Shown: positions 49,501 through 59,085 of the stretch, in pieces | Layout of the letters: each line of letters opens with the position of its first letter | Numbering within the stretch: the stretch's first letter is position 1 | Assembly (NCBI GenBank): GCA_017308235.1 | Contig: JAFKFL010000010.1 | Location: forward strand, 310,001-374,000 | DNA: 64,000 bases | Reading direction: 5' to 3' | Origin: Alphaproteobacteria bacterium | GTDB lineage: Bacteria > Pseudomonadota > Alphaproteobacteria > Reyranellales > Reyranellaceae | Translations under genes and position numbers: made by a program | Notes under the pieces: generated by a model | Told to the model about the DNA's origin: nothing | The model's input: the letters and a program-made list of their open reading frames with translations, nothing else | The model's database searches: none

Positions 49501-49687
49501 GCTGTCCCAGGGTGTGGGCGCGGAGACGCAACGACCCCTCGCGACGGTCGTGGTGGGCGGCCTTTTCACCTCGACAGTGCTCACTCTTCTGCTGCTGCCG
49601 CTGATGTACGAATGGGTCGAAATGCGCCGCGAACGACGCGAGCCACGGGTCGATACGGCGCAACCGCTGCAGGGACCGGCGGAATGA
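46550..49687 (+). CDS. RND heavy-metal efflux permease, CzcA/HME family
   Basis: This 1045-residue permease has the HME layout: N-terminal VPVDAFPDVTPVQVNVYTESPG, and TM4 with LAIGIGMMVDGAVVMVEN (one Asp, one Glu). The positions that hold copper-binding methionines in CusA are occupied by other residues (LQFRVTSIPS at the first site), so Cu(I)/Ag(I) is not the likely substrate; divalent ions such as Co, Zn, Cd or Ni are more plausible. The GTG start has AGGAG about 8 bases upstream. Its stop overlaps the channel gene start (ATGA). That channel gene is frameshifted, so the pump may now rely on another channel. Confidence 0.93.
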   Translation: MLTAIVQLSLRYKLLVIVAFAIVVFLGVRAFQQVPVDAFPDVTPVQVNVYTESPGLAAEDVETLLTFPVETAMAGLPGVEQVRSISLFGLSYVSIYFSDSTDIYFARRLVGEKLAEAKARIPAGYGEPILGPNSTGLGQVFWYTIESADQKLSNMDLRTLQDWTVRLMVRTAPGVDDVTSWGGHEKQFQVLIDPQRLIKFGLGLKEVMEALDANNRQVGGQYIDRGQEQYLVRGLGRVSSVANIADIVIATREATPIRIRDVADVKEAPGLRFGAVTRDGKEVVLGIALQRFGENAAKVADVVKAKLDLVRKALPAGVTLNAVYDRTELVEKAVSTAERALIEGSVLVAVILFLFLGELRSAVVVIVALPLAMLIAFILMQLTGLSANLMSLAGLAIGIGMMVDGAVVMVENSYRFLSHHRDQVAREHAAGRSEIILRAASEVVNPIAFAILIIIVVFLPLFSLTDLEGKLFKPMALTITFAMVGSLLLTMTFVPVLSAILLRPKEEKDTFIVRWVKAFYLPLLDHALDAKRQTMTLALALLVGAFALFPFLGKEFMPQLQEGMLQFRVTSIPSTSLDESIEVSKQVEGTLAGFPQVTSTLATIGRAEKGETNDVNYMEVNVSLKPISDWPKAISYQALAAEMQKKIEKDVPTVVVAPTQPIQSRVEELISGVRATLALKLYGEDLPTLDRFSGQIKNVLATIPGVTDLSLEANTGKPQISIRPDAPTMARYGVSTAELMEIVRAGIGGQAVSTLIDGTKRFDIVAWLPEQHRKDIEAIQNIPVRTQTGALVPLSQLARIEVDDGYSFVRREQLQRYAVIQMDVRDRAVDAFVADANVAIAKQVKLPTGYYIEWGGAFENQQRAMTRLALIVPLTIGLIFILLYTAFNSVPHATMIIANVPFALVGGIVGLFVTGQYLSVPSAIGFIAVFGVAMLNGIVLVSFMNEQLRLGRSIREAVREAAALRLRPVLMTASVAILGLLPMLLSQGVGAETQRPLATVVVGGLFTSTVLTLLLLPLMYEWVEMRRERREPRVDTAQPLQGPAE

Positions 49688-51079
49688 GCCTTCGTTCCCT
49701 GGTATCGGCCGCACTGGCGGCCGCGGCCGTCACGCTCGCGTCTGGCTGCGCCACCTACACCGCCAAACCGATCACGCCGGCGGCGACGGCTGCTGCGTTG
49801 GAGCAGCGCACGCTCGACGATCCCAAGCTCGCCGAACTGATCAGCACCGCCCTTCCGCAGCGAGCTGCGACCGCCGGCGGGGTGAACTGGGATCTGTCGA
49901 CGCTCACGCTGGCCACGCTCTATTTCCATCCGGAGATGGAGATCTCGCGCAGCAAGCTCGCCCTTGCCCGCGCCGGCGTCACGACGGCCGGACAGACCCC
50001 CAATCCAACCCTCAACCTCGATCCGACGCGGCACGGCGTCATCGTCGATCCCTCGCCGTGGACCGTGGGGATTCTCCTCAATCTGGTGCTGGAGGCCGGC
50101 GGCCGGCGCGAGAAGCGGCTGGAACAGGCGCGCCATCTTGTCGATGCAGCGCGGCAGGATCTGGCCACGGCCGCGTGGCAGGTCCGCGGCGGCGTGAGGT
50201 CGAGCCTGCTCGACCTGTGGGCGGCCAACGGCCGAGTGCGGCTGACGGCGCTGCGCCTGTCGGTGCAACAGCAGATCGTGGATTATCTCGAACGGCGCTT
50301 CACCGCGGGCGATGTCTCGGCGCTCGATGTCGCGCGCGAGCGCATCAATCTCAGCCAGGCACGGCTCGCCGCAAAAGAAGCCGAGCGGCAGGCGGCGGAT
50401 GCGCGGGCACGGCTGGCGACAGCGGTCGGTGTGCCGTTGCGCGCCCTCGACTCCGTCCAGCTCACCTTTGGAGATTTCGACAAACCCGCGGAGGTTCCCG
50501 ATCTCGCGGCACTCTCCACCGGAGCGCGTGCAGGGCCTCCTGGCGGAATACGAGGCGGCGCAGTCGGCATTGCGACTGGAGATCGCCAAGCAGATCCCCA
50601 ATGTGACGATCGGGCCGGGCTACACCTACGACCAGGGCGACGACCTCTACACATTCGGCCTCAGCACCGAGCTGCCGATCTTCAACCAGAACCAGGGGCC
50701 GATCGCCGAGGCCGAGGCGCGCCGTCGTGTGGCGGCAGCGCAATTCACCGCGCTGCAGGCAAAGATCATCGGTGACATCGACCGGGCCCTCGAGAGCTAC
50801 CGCTCCGCCGTCCGGTCGCTCGCCACTGCCGACGACCTCGTGCGCTCCGAAGAGCGGCGGCGGCGGCAGATCGACCGCTCGTTCCGTCTCGGCGAAGTCG
50901 ATCGCCTCGCCCCTCTCACCGCCGAACAGGAGCAGGCCGTGGTCGCGCTGGCGCGTTTCGAAGCCGTCGTGCAGCAGCGCGAGGCGATGGCGGCGATCGA
51001 GGATGCGGCGCAACGGTCGATCTTTGATACGACCGGCCCGCTCTTTTTGCAGTTCGCGACACGTCCGCCCAAGGACTGA
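49684..51079 (+). pseudogene. Czc-type outer-membrane channel gene with a frameshift
   Basis: This CzcC/TolC-like lipoprotein has an intact start (ATGA overlap with the permease, lipobox LASGC), and OEP sequence continues in frame to about residue 279 (ending EVPDLAALST, base 50520). Homologous sequence then resumes in the next frame (ERVQGLLAEYEAAQ, from about base 50522) and runs to a normal stop at 51079. One extra base, or two missing ones, between about 50518 and 50530 explains this; repaired, the product would have about 464 residues. Both halves look well conserved, so the break is recent, an assembly error, or a programmed shift; no slippery run is obvious. Confidence 0.85.
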
Positions 51080-51123
51080 ATTCTGGTCTGGCGCAAAGTG
51101 ATTCTTCCTCGGATCAAATCACC

Positions 51124-51240
51124 GTCGTCCCGAGCGGAGCGAAGCGAAGTCGAGGGACCTTGTCTCGACGATTTGCGGCCTATTGTTGAAACAAGGTCCC
51201 TCCACTACGCCTCGCTTCGCTCGGCTCCGGTCGGGACGAC
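51124..51240. repeat. Palindromic intergenic repeat, GTCGTCCCGA type
   Basis: A 117-base unit with 10-base terminal inverted repeats (GTCGTCCCGA / TCGGGACGAC). Inside is a second perfect 10-base pair (GGGACCTTGT at 51154-51163, ACAAGGTCCC at 51191-51200) and a near-match GAGCGAAGC-type pair. It fills the gap between the convergent Czc channel gene and recQ. Its look is that of dispersed palindromic repeats common in alphaproteobacterial genomes. It could also terminate transcription from both sides. Confidence 0.7.
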
Positions 51241-51263
51241 AAGGAACCTGAACCCATCCCGCT

Positions 51264-53081
<1,818 letters not shown>

Positions 53082-53355
53082 TGTGTTGGAGGTGCAGACT
53101 AGCGTCGCCCTCGCCCGCCTGCACTGTGGATGAACGCGAAGCGTGTTTTCGCCGCATTCGATTCACGATGAGTTCGCTCAAAAGCATGTGAGCGAGACAT
53201 CTTGTCGTCGGTATCGCGCGCCCGACTGATGCGCGCACATCACAGCAAGACGCTGCCTTTTCTCCTTCAAGCGGATGCCGCGCGAGCGCCGCTTTTCGGC
53301 GGCTCACTCCACCCACCCACCGACGATCCCTCTCAACTGTCTTGTGGAGTGTGTC

Positions 53356-54027
53356 ATGACGTTAAGGAACTCGATCGCTTTGGCCAGCGTCGCGGCCGCG
53401 GCGATCGCCCTGCCGCTTGCCGCCGAGGCGCAACCGGCCAATCCCTATTGGGAAGGCTTCTATGCCGGTCTCAACGCCGGCGGTCTGTTTAACCAGAGCT
53501 CGTCTGCAATCAACGAGAACGGCACGACCGGCGGCTTCAGTGGAACCGGCAGCGGTTTCGTTGGCGGCGCGCAGGCCGGCTACAACTACCTGATGGGCCC
53601 CTTGCTGCTGGGCGGCGAAATCGACTTCCAGGGCTCGACCCAGACCACGAACGTGAACGGTGGCGCCGGCTCCTCGGCCATCTCCGCGCAGGAAGCGGTG
53701 CCGTGGTTTGCCACCTTCCGCGCCCGCGTGGGTTATCCGGTCGGCTCGGTGATGCCCTACGTCACCGGCGGCGCTGTCTGGGGCCACCAGACGCTCAACG
53801 GCTACGACAGCGGCAGCGGTTCCTTCAACGCCTCCAATAACTTCTGGACCTATACGGTGGGCGGCGGCGTCGAAGGCCATATCGACGAACGCTGGAGCGC
53901 CAAGCTCGAATATCTCTATCTCGGCACGCCGGATACGTCGCTCTCGACGCCCAACACCACCGCCGTCACTGCCGGCAGCGGTGTCGGCAACCTGATCCGC
54001 GTCGGCCTGAACTACAAGTTCTACTGA
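53356..54027 (+). CDS. Outer-membrane beta-barrel protein, Omp25/Omp31 type
   Basis: This 223-residue outer-membrane protein has a signal peptide (about residues 1-26, cleavage after AEAQ). It then has a WEGFYAGLNAGG start, repeated amphipathic strands with GYNYLMGPLLLGGEIDF and PYVTGGAVWG, and the classic C-terminal barrel ending with Tyr (VGLNYKFY). These features match the small porin-like barrel family abundant in Rhizobiales and Rhodospirillales. ATG 53356 has a GGAG site about 7 bases ahead; the frame is open upstream but shows no signal peptide there. Monocistronic. Confidence 0.9.
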   Translation: MTLRNSIALASVAAAAIALPLAAEAQPANPYWEGFYAGLNAGGLFNQSSSAINENGTTGGFSGTGSGFVGGAQAGYNYLMGPLLLGGEIDFQGSTQTTNVNGGAGSSAISAQEAVPWFATFRARVGYPVGSVMPYVTGGAVWGHQTLNGYDSGSGSFNASNNFWTYTVGGGVEGHIDERWSAKLEYLYLGTPDTSLSTPNTTAVTAGSGVGNLIRVGLNYKFY

Positions 54028-54118
54028 TCTCTGATCGAACCGCCTTCCGCGGCAAAATCATGGCGGAACCCGCGTGCCCTCTGGCCGTTTCTCATGGGAA
54101 CGAATCGGAGAGCACGCG

Positions 54119-54418
54119 GTGCTTCTTGGACTTTCCCTGGTGCTGGCGACGGCGGCTGTCGCCCTCTTCCCCCGCTGGACCTACAGCCAGCGATGGGGCT
54201 ATGCGCCCAGCACAATCGTTGCAATCCTGCTTGTGACCGTGGCCGCCGCCGCTGCTTCCGGCCGGCCGGCCAGCTCTACGGACCTCCGGGTCACCCGGGC
54301 CCTGCCGGCGCCGGCCGCGCCCTTGCATAATCCGACGATCGACAACGCCCGCGATCGCCTGCTGTGGTCGAGCGCACCCAGCATCGCCGCGATCCCGACC
54401 GACACCAGCGTCGACTGA
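54119..54418 (+). CDS. DUF3309-like small membrane protein with extended C-terminus
   Basis: The first 45 or so residues match the DUF3309 pattern: a helix, FPRWTYSQRWGYAPS, then a second helix. Usual members are about 50 residues and end there. This 99-residue product adds about 50 more, low in complexity and rich in Ala, Pro and Ser, without a recognised domain. GTG 54119 is chosen because GGAG lies about 9 bases upstream; an in-frame GTG at 54074 is an alternative. Probably a two-helix inner-membrane protein of unknown role. Confidence 0.6.
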   Translation: MLLGLSLVLATAAVALFPRWTYSQRWGYAPSTIVAILLVTVAAAAASGRPASSTDLRVTRALPAPAAPLHNPTIDNARDRLLWSSAPSIAAIPTDTSVD

Positions 54419-54426
54419 CACCACGA

Positions 54427-54554
54427 CCTCATCCTGAGGAGCGCGCTTCGCGCGCGTCTCGATTCGCGCGGGGTCACCCCCGTGCTGTGATGGCAGCCGA
54501 CGAGGTCTTTTTCCCATCCTTCGAGACGGCGCTTCGCGCCTACTCAGGATGAGG
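54427..54554. repeat. Palindromic repeat, CCTCATCCTGAG type, left of the SDR gene
   Basis: Twelve-base ends CCTCATCCTGAG / CTCAGGATGAGG are perfect inverted repeats; farther in, the arms match imperfectly over about 40 bases and share the GTCTCGA block. The core of about 40 bases is unpaired. The unit starts 9 bases after the DUF3309-like gene and ends 7 bases before the SDR stop. It belongs to the same family as 55353-55460. Confidence 0.75.
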
Positions 54555-54560
54555 TTTGAC

Positions 54561-55334
54561 TCAATGCCGCGCCGCCTGCCCGCCGTCGAGGGTCACGACG
54601 ACACCGCTGATGTAGCTCGCGCGGTCCGACGCCAGGAACACGGCGAGGTCGGCGACCTCGTCCGGTTCGGCGGGGCGGCCGAAGGGCATATGGGTAGTGA
54701 GCTCCTTCCAGCGCTCGGCATCACCGAACTTCTGCACCGCCTGGTCGCGCAGCAACGTCGTCATACGGTCGGTCCGGGTCGCAGGCGGATTGATCGCCAC
54801 CACGCGCACGCCATGATCGACGCTCTTGGAGCCGACGGCGCGGGTGAAGGCCATCAGACCGGCATTGGCCATCGTGCCGGCGACGTAGTTGTAGTTGTAG
54901 GCCTCGCCCGCGAGCCCGATCACATTCACGACCACGCCCTTCTTGCGGGCGTACATCTTGTCCAGCATGGCGCGCGTGGCGTTGATATAGCCGAACACCT
55001 TGAGGTCCCAAGCCTCGCGCCATTTGGGTTCGGTCATGCCGAAGACGTCGCCGCTCGGGATGGCGCCGGCGTTGTTCACCAGGATGTCGGCATGGCCAAC
55101 CGCCTCGACGATGCCGCGCACGGTGTCGCCTTTGGAGAAATCGGCGGCGTGAATCTCGACCGGCACGTTGTGCCTGGCGCGGATCGCCTCGCGCGCCTTC
55201 TCGAGCGACTCCCTGGAGCGCGATGCGATGTGCACCGTGCAGCCTTCGGCGGCGAAGGCCATGGCGCAGGCAAAGCCGATGCCCTTGCTGCCGCCGCTGA
55301 TCAGGACTGTTTTGCCGGAAAGTTTCAGATCCAT
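54561..55334 (-). CDS. SDR-family protein lacking the usual Tyr-Lys active site
   Basis: This 257-residue Rossmann-fold protein of the short-chain dehydrogenase family has the cofactor-binding GGSKGIG at 14-20 and LVNNAG at 85-90. At the catalytic region (about 138-155) it reads NVIGLAGEAY with YNYNYVAGT: Y150 is followed four positions later by T154 rather than Lys, and the usual Ser is absent. A GGGAGA ribosome-binding site precedes the ATG. The gene is bracketed by two related palindromic repeats. It may bind NAD(P) and act by a different mechanism, or be non-catalytic. Substrate unknown. Confidence 0.87.
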   Translation of the reverse strand: MDLKLSGKTVLISGGSKGIGFACAMAFAAEGCTVHIASRSRESLEKAREAIRARHNVPVEIHAADFSKGDTVRGIVEAVGHADILVNNAGAIPSGDVFGMTEPKWREAWDLKVFGYINATRAMLDKMYARKKGVVVNVIGLAGEAYNYNYVAGTMANAGLMAFTRAVGSKSVDHGVRVVAINPPATRTDRMTTLLRDQAVQKFGDAERWKELTTHMPFGRPAEPDEVADLAVFLASDRASYISGVVVTLDGGQAARH

Positions 55335-55352
55335 GTGGCGTTCTCCCTTTCA

Positions 55353-55460
55353 CCTCACCCTGAGGAGCGGCCACAGGCCGCGTCTCGAAGGGTGGAAACG
55401 AGCACCTTGTCTGTTGCCCATCCTTCGAGACGCGGCCTGTGGCCGCTCCTCAGGGTGAGG
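55353..55460. repeat. Palindromic repeat, CCTCACCCTGAG type, right of the SDR gene
   Basis: Two 43-base arms (55353-55395 and 55418-55460) are inverted copies with a single mismatch, around a 22-base loop. Each arm contains its own small palindrome (GGCCACAGGCC-like). It is related to the unit at 54427-54554. It sits between the MBL-fold gene stop and the SDR start, leaving the SDR ribosome-binding site just outside. As RNA it would form a very stable hairpin. Confidence 0.8.
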
Positions 55461-55489
55461 TGGTATGTGTTCCGTCACCTCGCGTAGCT

Positions 55490-56383
55490 CTAAAGCCGGT
55501 AGACGCTGTCGATGCGCGCGTGGCCGTTGTCGGTCTTCACGCGGCCGTCCTTCACCATCTGGACGAGATGCGCCAGCATCGAGCGGCCGGCCGCGGCATG
55601 GAGATGAACCGGCGTATCGGCGTAGTTCCTGGCCACCATTTGCGGAATGGTCTGCGGGCCCTCCTTGAGGCGCGCCATGATCTGCGCCTCACGGCCCAGG
55701 CGATGCTCGATATAGGCTTCGACGAACGGCCGCGGATCGCGGATCTCCGCGCCGTGTGTCGGGATATAGAGCGTCTCCTGGCGCGGCAGCAGCTTGCGCA
55801 GGCTCGCGAAGTAGTCGGCCATGTTGCCGTCGGGCGGCGAGATCACGGCCGTCGACCAGCCCATCACGTGATCGCCCGACAACAGGGCGTTGTCTTCGCG
55901 GACCGCGAAGCAGAGATGGTTGGAGATGTGGCCGGGCGTGTGGATCGCCTCGACGTTCCAGCCGTCGCCTTGCACGACATCGCCGTCGTTGAGCTTGACG
56001 TCGGGAGCGAAGGAAAGATCACCCGCCTCCTCGACATGCTGGTCGGCGGGCGGCCGGGGATGCGGCCCGTAGGAATAGACCTTGGCGCCGGTCGCCTTGG
56101 CGAGCGCCGGCGTCGCCGGCACATGATCCATATGGGTGTGGGTGACGAAAATATGCGTCACCGTCTCGCCGCGCACGGCCCGCAGCACGGCATCGATGTG
56201 ATCCTGCAGGTCGGGCCCGGGATCGACGATGCCCACCTTGCCGTGGCCGACGATGTAGGTGCCGGTACCCTTGAAAGTGAAGGGATTGGGATTCTTGGCG
56301 ACCACGCGGCGGACGAGCGGCGTCACTTCCATCGCCGTTCCGTAGTCGAACTTGAAGTCCTTGATGAAGGGGATGCCAGGCAT
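55490..56383 (-). CDS. MBL-fold metallo-hydrolase, LACTB2/glyoxalase II-like
   Basis: This 297-residue cytoplasmic metallo-beta-lactamase-fold hydrolase has the zinc motif HTHMDH at about residues 80-85, a later His in IHTPGHISNH and the Asp of LLSGDHVMGW. The C-terminal 80 or so residues form the winged-helix-like extension of LACTB2 proteins (ARLKEGPQTIPQMVARNYADTP). Possible substrates are thioesters, lactones or RNA, according to the family; none is favoured by the context. It lies 12 bases downstream of the beta-propeller gene on the same strand, probably in one operon. Confidence 0.9.
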   Translation of the reverse strand: MPGIPFIKDFKFDYGTAMEVTPLVRRVVAKNPNPFTFKGTGTYIVGHGKVGIVDPGPDLQDHIDAVLRAVRGETVTHIFVTHTHMDHVPATPALAKATGAKVYSYGPHPRPPADQHVEEAGDLSFAPDVKLNDGDVVQGDGWNVEAIHTPGHISNHLCFAVREDNALLSGDHVMGWSTAVISPPDGNMADYFASLRKLLPRQETLYIPTHGAEIRDPRPFVEAYIEHRLGREAQIMARLKEGPQTIPQMVARNYADTPVHLHAAAGRSMLAHLVQMVKDGRVKTDNGHARIDSVYRL

Positions 56384-56395
56384 CGAGAATGGTTC

Positions 56396-58087
56396 CTATT
56401 TTTCAGGCGGCGTCAGTTTGTAGAGCGCATTGCGGATATCGGAACTCACATAGATCGCGCCCGACTTCGCGACCGCGACACCGGTCGGCACCAGCGCCGG
56501 CGGCCCACCGGGATAGGTCGGCAGGCCGATATCGAGGTTGGCGGCGATCACGGTCTTGGCGCCTGACGCGGGATCGATCGACACGATCCGCTTCTGGCCG
56601 ACCTCGGCGACATAGAGCTTGTTGTCGGGCCCGACGTCGATCCCTTCCGGCGCCGACAGGCCGTCGGTCACGACCTTGCGCGCGCCCGAGGCGAGATCGA
56701 TCTGGGTCACCGCGCCGGCCGCGATCTCCGTGATGTACACGACATTGTTCGGTCCGTGCGCCATCGCCACCGGCGCGCGCAGGTCCTTGGCGAAGGTGCT
56801 GCGCGTCTTGCCGTCGGGGCTCACCTTCACCAGGTTGCCGCCGATCTCGGCAACGTAGAGCGTGCCGTCGTTGCTTTCGATCGCATCGACGGGCTGCGCG
56901 AAGTCGCTCAGCGTCATGCCGAGCTTGCCGGTCTTGCGGTCGACCTTCTGCACGGTGCCGGAGAACCAGCTCGACAGCAGCACGTTGCGTGGCCCCACGG
57001 ACAGGCCGATCGGATAGGAATGCGTGTCGCCATGCACCCGCAGCACGTCGGTCACCGCACCCGTCACGCCGTCGACGGTGCGATAGCTGAAGACGTCGGC
57101 GACAAGTACCGTCTCCTTGCCGTTCTCGGTGACGACGGCGATATCCGACGGGATCGCGAGCTTGCCTTCGACGATGGTCTTCGCTGCGCCAGTCTGCTTG
57201 TCGACGAGATAGATGCCGTTGTCGGTCATCGAGCTCACGAACAACCGCCCGCGCGAATCGAAGGCGAGATTGTCGAGACCGGGTTTCAGCGTCGCCACCA
57301 GCTTCTTCGCCTTGTTGGTGAGGCTCACGCTCCAGATGTCGCCCGTGCCGGCGTCGGCGACGAAAAGATTGTCGCGATTCTGCGGATCGACGTTCACGGC
57401 CGCGGGTGTGACGAAGCCGTCGGCGATGACCTCGATCGCACCGGTCTCGATATTGATCTTCACGACCTGGCCCTTGAACCACAACGGCCCATAGAGGAAG
57501 CCGTCGTCGCGGCGGATCTCGAAGCCGTTCAGCCCGCCCAGTTTTTCGGCGACCTGCCGCAGCTCCTTGACGCCCAGCGGCTTGAAATCGGGCTTGTCGA
57601 CGTTCTTGACGTCGATCTCGTAGAGCGCATCGCCCAGGAACACCTCGGAGACGAACAGCCGCCCATCCTTGGTGAAGCCGATGGCGTTCGGCCCCGACAG
57701 GCCATTGGCGACCTCGATGACCTTGCCGTTGGGGCGACGGATATAAACCTTGCCCATGAGGAAGGCCGTCCAGGCCATCGTGCCGTCATCGGCAAAAGCG
57801 ATGTCGTCGGCCATGCCGGCCGGCGGCTCGACCACGCGATCGACCTCACCCGAATCGATCTGCACATGATAGAGCGTCTGGCCAATCACCGAGCCCGCGA
57901 ACAGCTGGTCGTCCTTGTTGAAGGCGATGCCGTGCACGCCGTGGAACGACGATCCCGGCACCAGGAACTGCTGACGGTATTGCGGCGCGGGACGCGTCGG
58001 CTTGGGCTGCGGCGACGGCTGTGCCAGCGCGGCTCCGGCAATGCCGAGCGCAACTGCCGCCGACACGAAAAATCCGCCCAACCCCAT
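56396..58087 (-). CDS. Exported NHL/SMP-30-like beta-propeller protein
   Basis: This 563-residue secreted protein has a signal peptide at about residues 3-22, a Pro-rich linker and then many blade-like repeats. The repeats carry patterns such as GPNAIGFTKDGRLFVSE, LDNLAFDSRGRLFVSS and PEGIDVGPDNKLYVAE, indicating one long or two stacked propellers. SMP-30 or NHL propellers are lactonases or scaffolds; no lactonase metal ligands were confirmed. The ATG at 58085-58087 has GGAGGAAG just upstream; the frame is open to 58261 but that part overlaps the divergent gene start. Probably co-transcribed with the MBL hydrolase. Confidence 0.85.
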   Translation of the reverse strand: MGLGGFFVSAAVALGIAGAALAQPSPQPKPTRPAPQYRQQFLVPGSSFHGVHGIAFNKDDQLFAGSVIGQTLYHVQIDSGEVDRVVEPPAGMADDIAFADDGTMAWTAFLMGKVYIRRPNGKVIEVANGLSGPNAIGFTKDGRLFVSEVFLGDALYEIDVKNVDKPDFKPLGVKELRQVAEKLGGLNGFEIRRDDGFLYGPLWFKGQVVKINIETGAIEVIADGFVTPAAVNVDPQNRDNLFVADAGTGDIWSVSLTNKAKKLVATLKPGLDNLAFDSRGRLFVSSMTDNGIYLVDKQTGAAKTIVEGKLAIPSDIAVVTENGKETVLVADVFSYRTVDGVTGAVTDVLRVHGDTHSYPIGLSVGPRNVLLSSWFSGTVQKVDRKTGKLGMTLSDFAQPVDAIESNDGTLYVAEIGGNLVKVSPDGKTRSTFAKDLRAPVAMAHGPNNVVYITEIAAGAVTQIDLASGARKVVTDGLSAPEGIDVGPDNKLYVAEVGQKRIVSIDPASGAKTVIAANLDIGLPTYPGGPPALVPTGVAVAKSGAIYVSSDIRNALYKLTPPEK

Positions 58088-58160
58088 TCGCTTCCTCCGA
58101 CCCCTTTTCGGCGGCGCGGACTTTAGACCGGCCCCGGCGGATCGGCTACTGTGCCGCGAC

Positions 58161-59021
58161 ATGCGAGCCCTGCTTGCTTTTTGCTTCTTCCTGCTGGCCG
58201 CGACCCTGGGCCCGGCGGTCGCCCAGGAGAGCGTCCACTTCGCTTCGCTCGACAGCGACAAGACACAGCTCGACGGCTATCTGTTCCGGCCTCGCGCAAC
58301 AACCGGACCCTTTCCGGCCGTCGTCTTCCTGCACGGATGCGGCGGGCTCATTTCAGGCATCAGCCATAAGATCATGTCGCGCGAGATGGATTGGGCCGAC
58401 AAGCTCAACCGGATGGGCATCGGCGTGCTGATGGTGGACAGTTTTGCGCCACGCGGTTCGGGCGAGATGTGCTCGCGCTCGGGGTTCAAGGAATGGCTCT
58501 ATCGCCGGCGCCCGGCCGACGCCTATGGCGCGCTGGCCTATCTGCAGGGCCTGCCGTTCATCCGACGTGACCGGATCGGCCTTCTCGGTTGGTCGAATGG
58601 CGGTGGCGCCACGCTGTTTGCTGTCGCAAAGACGAATCCCTTGCGATCGACGCGCCTCGCAGACCCGGACTTCGCCGCCGCCGCGGCTTTCTATCCCGCG
58701 TCGTGCAATGTCGAGCGGCTGGGCGCCGATTGGGCATCCTCGATTCCCCTGCTGATCCTGGCCGGCGAACTCGATGTATGGACGCCCGCAGCACCGTGCC
58801 GGCAGGTCGTCGATAGCGCGGTCGCTCATGGGGCGTCGATCGACTTCCACGCCTATCCCGGCGCCTATCACGACTTCGATTGGCCCGGCGCCAAGCGCCG
58901 CGAGCTCACGGCCTATACGACCCGGGCTGGAGTCGTGCCCATCACCGGCGAAGATCCGGCCGCGCACGCCGATGCCGTACAGCGGGTCGAGGCCTTCTTC
59001 TCACGCCACCTCTTGCATTGA
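58161..59021 (+). CDS. Exported dienelactone-hydrolase-like protein
   Basis: This 286-residue alpha/beta hydrolase has a signal peptide (residues 1-21, cleavage after AVAQ). The oxyanion segment is FLHGCGGL (57-64), the nucleophile S145 in GWSNGG, the acid in LAGELDVWTP and the His in GAYHDFDWP, so the triad is complete. Four or more cysteines in the mature part suggest disulphides and a periplasmic location. The start leaves 73 bases to the divergent propeller gene. The substrate is unknown; family members cleave lactones and esters. Confidence 0.87.
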   Translation: MRALLAFCFFLLAATLGPAVAQESVHFASLDSDKTQLDGYLFRPRATTGPFPAVVFLHGCGGLISGISHKIMSREMDWADKLNRMGIGVLMVDSFAPRGSGEMCSRSGFKEWLYRRRPADAYGALAYLQGLPFIRRDRIGLLGWSNGGGATLFAVAKTNPLRSTRLADPDFAAAAAFYPASCNVERLGADWASSIPLLILAGELDVWTPAAPCRQVVDSAVAHGASIDFHAYPGAYHDFDWPGAKRRELTAYTTRAGVVPITGEDPAAHADAVQRVEAFFSRHLLH

Positions 59022-59085
59022 CTCCAGTCGTGGGGCATCGAAAGCTCTTTCTGATCGCGATTTCCTATTTCGCAGGAGGAAAGTC

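Noticed and set aside
56756-58126. Plus-strand frame of 456 codons opposite the beta-propeller gene
   Set aside because: Shadow of the propeller gene; no start signal or domain.
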